Below, one piece after another: positions 57,962-64,000 of a stretch of DNA of 64,000 bases. The stretch covers positions 1 to 64,000 of the forward strand of contig DASVFR010000048.1 of NCBI GenBank assembly GCA_036379955.1, given 5' to 3'. The stretch comes from VRUE01 sp036379955. Its GTDB lineage: Bacteria; Actinomycetota; Thermoleophilia; Solirubrobacterales; 70-9. Both the position numbers and the translations under genes were made by a program. The notes under the pieces were generated by a model. The model did no database searches and was not told where the DNA came from. It worked only from the letters and a program-made list of their open reading frames with translations. The first letter of the stretch is position 1. The number at the start of each line of letters is the position of its first letter.

Positions 57962-60900
57962 ATGGGGCGCAGTGGAAAGGAGGTTGCCGGCAGCTTCGTG
58001 CGCCGGTTCGTTTCGGGTCGCCTTGGAGTTCAGCTTGGCCTACCGATGGCCGTAATGTTTTTCGTTGTCTTGTGCATCCCCACGACTGCCTCTGCCACCG
58101 GGCTACCGGCGACGATCAAAGAAAACACGACGCTTGCGCCTACTGGAAACCCTTACACGGGCACGTCGACCATCGAAGCCGGCGTGACGCTCATCGTCGA
58201 ACCCGGCGTCAAATTCTCAGAAGCCATCCTCAAAGTTCAAGGGACGCTCAAAGCGGAAGGAACAGCCGGAAGCCCGATTCTCTTTGAAGAGGAAAGCCAA
58301 CAGGTCATCGTCTTCGAACCCGGTAGCGGTGGCTCAGTGCTCGATCACGCCGAATTCATTCGTGGCGGCCACGAAGGACCCCTCAACAGCAGCCACCCGG
58401 CCGTGATGGTCGAAAAATCCTCGCCGACGATCACCAACTCGACCTTTCGCGCTGCCGGTTACTACACGATCCATGTACCCAATGGCGGGTCACCGATAAT
58501 CGCCAACAACAACTTCATAAACGGCCACCGAGCACCGATCTACTATCACGCGACCACCGGCCAGTCGGGCGAAATCAACATCCACGGCAACTCCATCGAA
58601 GCCGGCGAAAACACGCAATACGGTGGAGGGATCGAAGTATCGGTCTCGGGATCGACCGTCACGTCCAAAACGCTCGGCGAAAATTCCGTGTCCGGAACTC
58701 CGCAGGCGGGCGTCAGTTACACGGGTCCCGCAATCCCCGTCGATGTCACCGAAAACAGCCTGAGTGGCGAAAACGCTGGCTTCATCGATCTGTCAGGGAC
58801 CGTCGCCAGTTCGACGAGTTGGAATGGCAACGCAGTGCTCGAAGCCAACAACGTCACCGTTGCCAGTGGAGTCACGCTCGGCGTCAGCCCGGGGGTCAGG
58901 TTTAAGGAATCAAAGATGACCGTCAACGGCACGCTGAAAGCCGAAGGGACGGTCGAAAGCCCAATCGTCTTCGGCGAGGAAGAAGAGCAGGCGATCGTCT
59001 TCGAACCCGGCAGCGGTGCTTCGGTGCTGAGCTACGTCGAAATTATCCACGGCGGCCACGAAGGACCCCTCAACAGCAGCCACCCGGCCGTGATGGTCGA
59101 AAAATCCTCGCCGACGATCGCCAATTCGACCTTCCGAAACGCGGGTTACTACGCGATCCAAGTCCCCAACGGAGGCGGACCGGAAATCGCGAACAACAAC
59201 TTCATGAATAGCGAGCGGACGTCGATCTACTATCACGCGACCACCGGCCAGTCGGGCGAAGTCAACATCCACGGCAACTCCATCGAAGCCGGCACCGGCA
59301 CCAAATACGGCGATGGAATCGATATCAACGCCTCTGGGTCCACCGTTTCGGCGAAAACGCTGAGCGTGAACACCGTCACGGGGATGCCCGGGGCGGGTAT
59401 CAGCTACACCGGCCCCGACATTCCCGGCAACGTCACCGAGAACACTCTCGTCGGCAACGCAAACAACGTCATCGAAGTAGGGGGTACGGTCGCTCATTCT
59501 ACGACCTGGAAAGACGGTGGAAGTATGGTCGAAATCACGAGCAACGTCACGGTCGCGAGCGGCGTGACGTTGAGCATTGCTCCGAACGTCTACCTGAGCG
59601 AATCCAACTTCGTGATCAACGGCACGCTCAAAGCGGAAGGCACAAGCGAAAAACCGATCGTATTCGAAGGCAACACCGCCAGCGCCATCACCTTCGAACC
59701 CGGCAGCGGTGCGTCGGTCCTCGATTACGTCGAAGTCATTTCGGCTGGCCACGAAGGTCCTTCCAACACGAGTCGATCCGCTATCTGGGTGAAGAAATCC
59801 TCTCCGGCTATTACCCACTCCACCTTTCGAGACGAGGGCTACTATGCGATTCAGGTTCCAGATGGGGGGAGCCCCGTCATCGCAAACGACAACTTCCTAA
59901 ATGGAGAGAAGACGCCGATCTACTACCGGGCCGGGACCGGAGAGACGGGCGAAATCAACATCCACGATAACTACCTGGAAGCCGGCGAAAGCACCAAATA
60001 TGGCGGGGGAATCGACATCAGCGTCACCGGCTCCACCGTAGCGACGAAAACCCTAAGTGGCAACACGGTAATCGGCACTCCCGGAGTCGGCATCACTTAC
60101 TCTGGCCCAGACATCCCCGGGAACATCACCGAAAACACGCTGGTCGGCAATAAAGAAAACGTCATTGAAATCGGCGGCACGGTCGCAAGCTCTTCGACCT
60201 GGAAAAAAGGGACTCCAGTCAGATTGACGAGCGCAACCGTTGCTAGCGGCGTCACCTTGAAAATCGCCCGAGGCGTATTGATGACGCACCCGACCGTCAC
60301 CGTCAAAGGCACGCTGATCACCGAAGGGACGGCGGCAGAACCAGTCGTCTTCACAGGGGAAAAAGAAGAAACGCCTGGAGAATGGGGAAGCATCAAGTTC
60401 GAAGCTGGCAGCGGCGAATCGGTGCTCGACTACACCGAAGTGGCCTTCGGCGGCTCTGCTTCGAGCTCGGGAGTGATCGAAGCAAAAGGCTCGCATCCGA
60501 CGATCACCCACTCGACTATTCGCAAGGCGAAGTACTACGGAATCAAGATCACCGAATCGGGGAGTCCGAAAGTCGAATGGAACCGCTTCCGCTCAAACGC
60601 CAACGGTCTCTCTTACAGCGGAACCGGCAAATTCTTTGCCCCGCATAACGACTGGGGCTGTTCGAACGGACCGAAACCGTCTGGCTGCGGTGACTCGGTA
60701 ACCACTAACGTCGAATGGAAACCAGCCGCGGAACTCCCCGAACTCGCGGGCCACTGCCGGGGCAAGGAATCCCAATGCGGCGAAGGTGCCGATCCGGTCA
60801 GTCTGGCGACTGGGGCGCTCGACTATTCCCATCGCGATCTCCTGCTCACGAACAAGAGTCGCGTGCCGCTCGAATTCACCCGTTTCTACAGCTCAGCCAG

Positions 60901-63900
60901 CAGCGTGGATACCGGCATGGGGCCGGGCTGGGCGCAGAACGGCATCGCGAGTGCCAGCGAAGAGGAATCGGGCGAAGTGCTCGTCGTTCGTCCCGATGGC
61001 CGCCAGGACGTCTTCATCAAAACGGAATCCGGCTATAAAGCTCCCTCTGGCGTCACGGACAAACTGAGCAAGGTCGAAGGCACCTTCAAGCTAACGACGC
61101 TCCAGAACACCGTCTACGCTTTCGACTCAAGCGGGCGCATTGCCTCGATCACCGACGACCACGGCCTCAAAACAACCTATGCCTACAGCGCCGAAGGCCG
61201 CCTCTCGACGATCACCGACCCATCAGGTCAGACGCTTGCCTTCACCTACAACTCCTCAAATCACATGACCTTGGTCAAAGACTCGACCGGGCGCGAAGTC
61301 AAATACGCCTACTCGGCCGCCGGTGACCTCGAAGCGGTCACCGATGCCCTGGGCGGCGTGACCAAATACGGCTACGACGGCCAGCATCGGCTGACCTCGA
61401 TCACCGACCCCAAAGGCAACGTGATCCTCAAAAACGTCTACGACCCCCAAGATCAGATCACCGAACAGGAAGACGGTCTCAAAGACCTCTGGAAACTGAG
61501 TTACTCTGAAGGTCAGACGGTCGTCACCGAACCACAGGGAGGCAAACTGACCTACAGCTTCGACGGCCAGGATCGCGTCGTCTCCGAAACCGACCAGCTC
61601 GGCCACAAAACGACGACGGCCTACGATGCCGCCGGCAACGTCTCCGAAGTCGTGCAGCCCGGCGGCGCCAAATGGATCTATGGCCACGACGCCGCCGGCA
61701 ACCTCACCTCGGTCAAAGACCCCGAAGGCGGTGAACGCAAATACGAATACGACGGCCAGAACCGCCTTACCTCCTTCACCGATGCGCGTGGGAACACCTG
61801 GAAATACGAATGGTCGAAAGCCAACGACCTAACGAAGGTCACTGATCCCGAAGGCGGCGAAACGACGCTCAGCTACAACGGATCGGGCCAGCCACTCACG
61901 GTCACCGATCCGGCCAAACACAAAACCGAATTCAGCTATGACACGCGCGGCAACCGGCTCAGCGTCACCGATCCGATCAGCCACAAAACGAGCTACGAAT
62001 ACAACAGCCGCAACTACCTGACGGCCGAAACACTGCCGGGACTGAAAGCCGAAAGCTTCGAACGCAACGCCCTCGGCGACATGCTCGCCCGCACGACGCC
62101 AGAAGGCAATAAAACGAAATACAGCTACGACTCCAATGGCCTGCCGACCCAGGTAACCGACCCGGCCGAAAACGTCTGGAAAATCGCCTACAACGCGATG
62201 GAGCGCCCGATTCTTTACACCGATCCCGAAGAAGGCAAAACCGAAATCTCCTACAACGGCGACCTGAAGCCGACCAAAGTCACGAATCGTCGTGGCAAGG
62301 CAACGACTTACGGCTACGACGCCGCCAACCAGCTGACCGAAGTCGACCGGCCAGAAGGCGAGGACTGGGCCTATGGCTACGACCTTCGCGGTAACCGCTC
62401 CAGCATGGTCGACCCGCGAGGCTACGAAACGACCTACGAATACGACGCCCTCAACCGCATGATCCAGGCCAACGAGCCGTTGGAAGTCACGACCAAATAC
62501 GGCTATGACGCAAACGGCGAGCTCACCTCGCTCACCGATCCGCTCAGCCACAAAACGACCTACGCTTACGACAAACTCGGGCGCATGATCGAAGTCGCCC
62601 AGCCACTCGAAAAGATAACGAAATACGGCTATGACGCCGCTGGCAACAAGACCTCGAAGACGACGGCCGCCGGCACGCTCGAATACGGCTACGACGAAGC
62701 CAACCTCCTCACGTCGATCAAAGCCGGCGGCTCGACCCTGCGCTCCTATGGCTATGACTCGGCCAACCGCCGGACCTCGGCCACCGACGCCGAAGGACAC
62801 AAAATCGAAATCGGCTACGACAACGACAGCCGCATCGCCTCGATCAAAGACGGCCGTGGCCAGTCGATCTCCCGCACGTTCAACTCGCGCGGCCTGCTGG
62901 CCAAATCCGAAGACGGCCGTGGGACGACCGAATACGGCTACGACAAACTCGGCCGCGAGACCTCGCTGACAGACCCCCAGGGCAAAACCCTCTCCTTTTC
63001 CTTCAATCCGGAGGGTGACCTGACCGAAATCAAACGCCCCAACGGCGTTACCACGGCCAACCTTTACAACGATGCCGGCAGCCTTGCCGAAACGACCTCC
63101 AAAGACGAAGGCGGCACGGTCCTTGAAGCTCTCAAATACAGCTACGACGCAGAAGGAAACGTCACCAGCCGCCTGGACACTCGGGCCGAAACCGAAACCG
63201 CCTACGCCTACGACAAACTTGGACGCCTGACCGAATTCAACCCGCCCGGGGAAGGCTCCACCGCCTATGGCTACGACAAAGCGGGCAACCGCACCGAAGC
63301 CAGCGGCACGACCTACGAATTCAATGCGCTCAACCAGCTCGTCAAAGCCTCAGGCGGCACCGCCTACGCCTACGACAAAGCCGGGCGGATGGTCAGCAAA
63401 GAAAGCGAAGCGGGCAAAACGAGCTATGAATGGGATCTCTTCGACCATCTGGCAAAAGCCGAAGGCTCCTCCGAAACCGCCAACTACGCTTACGACGCTT
63501 TGGAGCGGTTGAGCGAACGCAAAGTCGGTGGGTCCACCCAGATCGTCCACTACGGCGATCTCAGCGACACCCCGACCTACGACGCCAACGGCGAAGGCAA
63601 AACGACGACCAGCTACGTCGCCGGGCCCAAGGGCCTACTCGAGGAGCGTTCTGCCGAAGCGACGAGCTACCCGCTGACAGACGCCCACGGCGACGTCACG
63701 GCGATCGCCGGCCTCACTGGCATTGTCGAATCAAGGCAGGAATACGGTCCCTGGGGAGAACGGCTTTCCGGCCCGAGCCTTAAAATGGGCTACCTCGGCG
63801 CCTATGAGCGACCTACCGATACGGTGACCGGCCTGATCCAAATGGGTGCCCGCTCCTACAGCCCGGAACTCGGCGCCTTCATGAGCGAAGACCCAGTGCT

Positions 63901-64000
63901 CGGGCACATTGGACTCGGGATCTCCGCAAACCGATATCCCTACGCTTGGGACAACCCGCTTAACCGGTATGACCTCAATGGACGGGATGTCATTCCAAGC
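57962..64000 (+). CDS. Giant secreted beta-helix plus YD-repeat (RHS/WapA-like) protein, 3' end outside window
   Basis: Open for 2013 codons without a stop. Order: long signal peptide (to about residue 46, IPTTASAT); three tandem ~230-residue parallel-beta-helix-like units and a partial fourth (about 59-900); CRGKESQCGEGADPVSLATG (near 935), as at the start of RHS proteins; YD repeats (GYDAAGN, YEYDALNR type) from about 1057 to 1900; then the RHS core (YGPWGERLSG near 1927, NRYPYAWDNPLNRYDLNG at the end). The variable C-terminal tip, the likely toxin, and any immunity gene lie beyond the window. GAA and AAA codons dominate, unlike neighbouring genes. Confidence 0.88.
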   Translation, partial: MGRSGKEVAGSFVRRFVSGRLGVQLGLPMAVMFFVVLCIPTTASATGLPATIKENTTLAPTGNPYTGTSTIEAGVTLIVEPGVKFSEAILKVQGTLKAEGTAGSPILFEEESQQVIVFEPGSGGSVLDHAEFIRGGHEGPLNSSHPAVMVEKSSPTITNSTFRAAGYYTIHVPNGGSPIIANNNFINGHRAPIYYHATTGQSGEINIHGNSIEAGENTQYGGGIEVSVSGSTVTSKTLGENSVSGTPQAGVSYTGPAIPVDVTENSLSGENAGFIDLSGTVASSTSWNGNAVLEANNVTVASGVTLGVSPGVRFKESKMTVNGTLKAEGTVESPIVFGEEEEQAIVFEPGSGASVLSYVEIIHGGHEGPLNSSHPAVMVEKSSPTIANSTFRNAGYYAIQVPNGGGPEIANNNFMNSERTSIYYHATTGQSGEVNIHGNSIEAGTGTKYGDGIDINASGSTVSAKTLSVNTVTGMPGAGISYTGPDIPGNVTENTLVGNANNVIEVGGTVAHSTTWKDGGSMVEITSNVTVASGVTLSIAPNVYLSESNFVINGTLKAEGTSEKPIVFEGNTASAITFEPGSGASVLDYVEVISAGHEGPSNTSRSAIWVKKSSPAITHSTFRDEGYYAIQVPDGGSPVIANDNFLNGEKTPIYYRAGTGETGEINIHDNYLEAGESTKYGGGIDISVTGSTVATKTLSGNTVIGTPGVGITYSGPDIPGNITENTLVGNKENVIEIGGTVASSSTWKKGTPVRLTSATVASGVTLKIARGVLMTHPTVTVKGTLITEGTAAEPVVFTGEKEETPGEWGSIKFEAGSGESVLDYTEVAFGGSASSSGVIEAKGSHPTITHSTIRKAKYYGIKITESGSPKVEWNRFRSNANGLSYSGTGKFFAPHNDWGCSNGPKPSGCGDSVTTNVEWKPAAELPELAGHCRGKESQCGEGADPVSLATGALDYSHRDLLLTNKSRVPLEFTRFYSSASSVDTGMGPGWAQNGIASASEEESGEVLVVRPDGRQDVFIKTESGYKAPSGVTDKLSKVEGTFKLTTLQNTVYAFDSSGRIASITDDHGLKTTYAYSAEGRLSTITDPSGQTLAFTYNSSNHMTLVKDSTGREVKYAYSAAGDLEAVTDALGGVTKYGYDGQHRLTSITDPKGNVILKNVYDPQDQITEQEDGLKDLWKLSYSEGQTVVTEPQGGKLTYSFDGQDRVVSETDQLGHKTTTAYDAAGNVSEVVQPGGAKWIYGHDAAGNLTSVKDPEGGERKYEYDGQNRLTSFTDARGNTWKYEWSKANDLTKVTDPEGGETTLSYNGSGQPLTVTDPAKHKTEFSYDTRGNRLSVTDPISHKTSYEYNSRNYLTAETLPGLKAESFERNALGDMLARTTPEGNKTKYSYDSNGLPTQVTDPAENVWKIAYNAMERPILYTDPEEGKTEISYNGDLKPTKVTNRRGKATTYGYDAANQLTEVDRPEGEDWAYGYDLRGNRSSMVDPRGYETTYEYDALNRMIQANEPLEVTTKYGYDANGELTSLTDPLSHKTTYAYDKLGRMIEVAQPLEKITKYGYDAAGNKTSKTTAAGTLEYGYDEANLLTSIKAGGSTLRSYGYDSANRRTSATDAEGHKIEIGYDNDSRIASIKDGRGQSISRTFNSRGLLAKSEDGRGTTEYGYDKLGRETSLTDPQGKTLSFSFNPEGDLTEIKRPNGVTTANLYNDAGSLAETTSKDEGGTVLEALKYSYDAEGNVTSRLDTRAETETAYAYDKLGRLTEFNPPGEGSTAYGYDKAGNRTEASGTTYEFNALNQLVKASGGTAYAYDKAGRMVSKESEAGKTSYEWDLFDHLAKAEGSSETANYAYDALERLSERKVGGSTQIVHYGDLSDTPTYDANGEGKTTTSYVAGPKGLLEERSAEATSYPLTDAHGDVTAIAGLTGIVESRQEYGPWGERLSGPSLKMGYLGAYERPTDTVTGLIQMGARSYSPELGAFMSEDPVLGHIGLGISANRYPYAWDNPLNRYDLNGRDVIPS
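58140..60660 (+). repeat. Tandem ~690-bp coding repeats
   Basis: Three full units and a partial fourth within the RHS gene, spacing 687 and then about 693 bp. About 68 nt are identical between 58364-58431 and 59051-59118, and about 36 nt between 58538-58573 and 59225-59260. Units 1 and 2 are the most alike, and unit 3 diverges more. Confidence 0.8.

Noticed and set aside
57960..59820. Minus-strand open frames opposite the RHS gene
   Set aside because: Antisense shadows of the repeat units; no start context or domain, while the plus frame is continuous to the window end.
58140..60660. Repeated blocks as a possible CRISPR or satellite array
   Set aside because: Period near 690 bp, coding in one frame throughout; these are protein-domain repeats.

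Overview
The window is high-GC, densely packed bacterial chromosome from an actinobacterium. Several traits point to Thermoleophilia/Solirubrobacterales: secreted proteins with the SGSVNPNG...FEYGTS type of fibronectin-like domain, egtB-egtD, GlpX-type FBPase, F420/LLM oxidoreductases, GTG/TTG starts and many 4-nt stop/start overlaps. This placement is inference from content; no rRNA, tRNA or CRISPR array was found.

Layout. 1-5.5 kb: pstCAB followed by four translationally coupled small lipoprotein, zinc-ribbon and phosphoesterase-like genes. 5.6-8.75 kb: an AT-richer accessory block (PfkB sugar kinase, two-TM protein, P-loop kinase, VapBC-type toxin-antitoxin pair). 8.8-25.8 kb: housekeeping and stress genes (PRTase, FAD oxidoreductase, TrmH methyltransferase, NlpC/P60 hydrolase, MBL-rhodanese, acetyl-CoA synthetase behind a decayed acetate permease, ion channel, MarR-MFS pair, YraQ-like permease with a CsoR-like operator, nucleoside phosphorylase, HD, MBL and PAS proteins). 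26-37.4 kb: acyl-CoA/ketone metabolism (thiolase, crotonase, Baeyer-Villiger-type monooxygenase, thioesterase), a P-type ATPase, an LLM oxidoreductase and the three-gene transhydrogenase operon pntAA-pntAB-pntB. 37.4-39.4 kb: an AbiEi/DUF559 gene lying exactly between two palindromic repeats, then a pilin-like/Vps62-like protein. 39.4-47.3 kb: egtBD, another LLM enzyme, a Gly-rich surface protein, glpX, a winged-helix regulator and BrkB. 47.3-56.2 kb: rpoD with an attenuator-like leader, then a type IV pilus cluster (pilT, pseudopilin, thioredoxin-like protein, pilB, pilT, pilC). 56.2-64 kb: a second toxin-antitoxin pair, a wrecked fic gene, and the first 2013 codons of a giant beta-helix/YD-repeat (RHS) protein that runs off the window.

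The most unusual layer is a set of dispersed palindromic elements. At least four families recur (A: 18577 and 35524; B: 23243, 37463, 38418; C: 30822 and 37333; D: 14030 and 27859), and two more are single (28828; 39958). They differ in what is conserved: arms with a variable loop (D), or a loop with variable but self-complementary arms (C). Some form coding sequence: a 50-bp perfect palindrome supplies the stop of one gene and the start of the next, an element ends the MBL-rhodanese gene, and a double palindrome lies in frame inside egtB. The DUF559 gene bounded by two B elements is the best candidate for an undescribed mobile unit.
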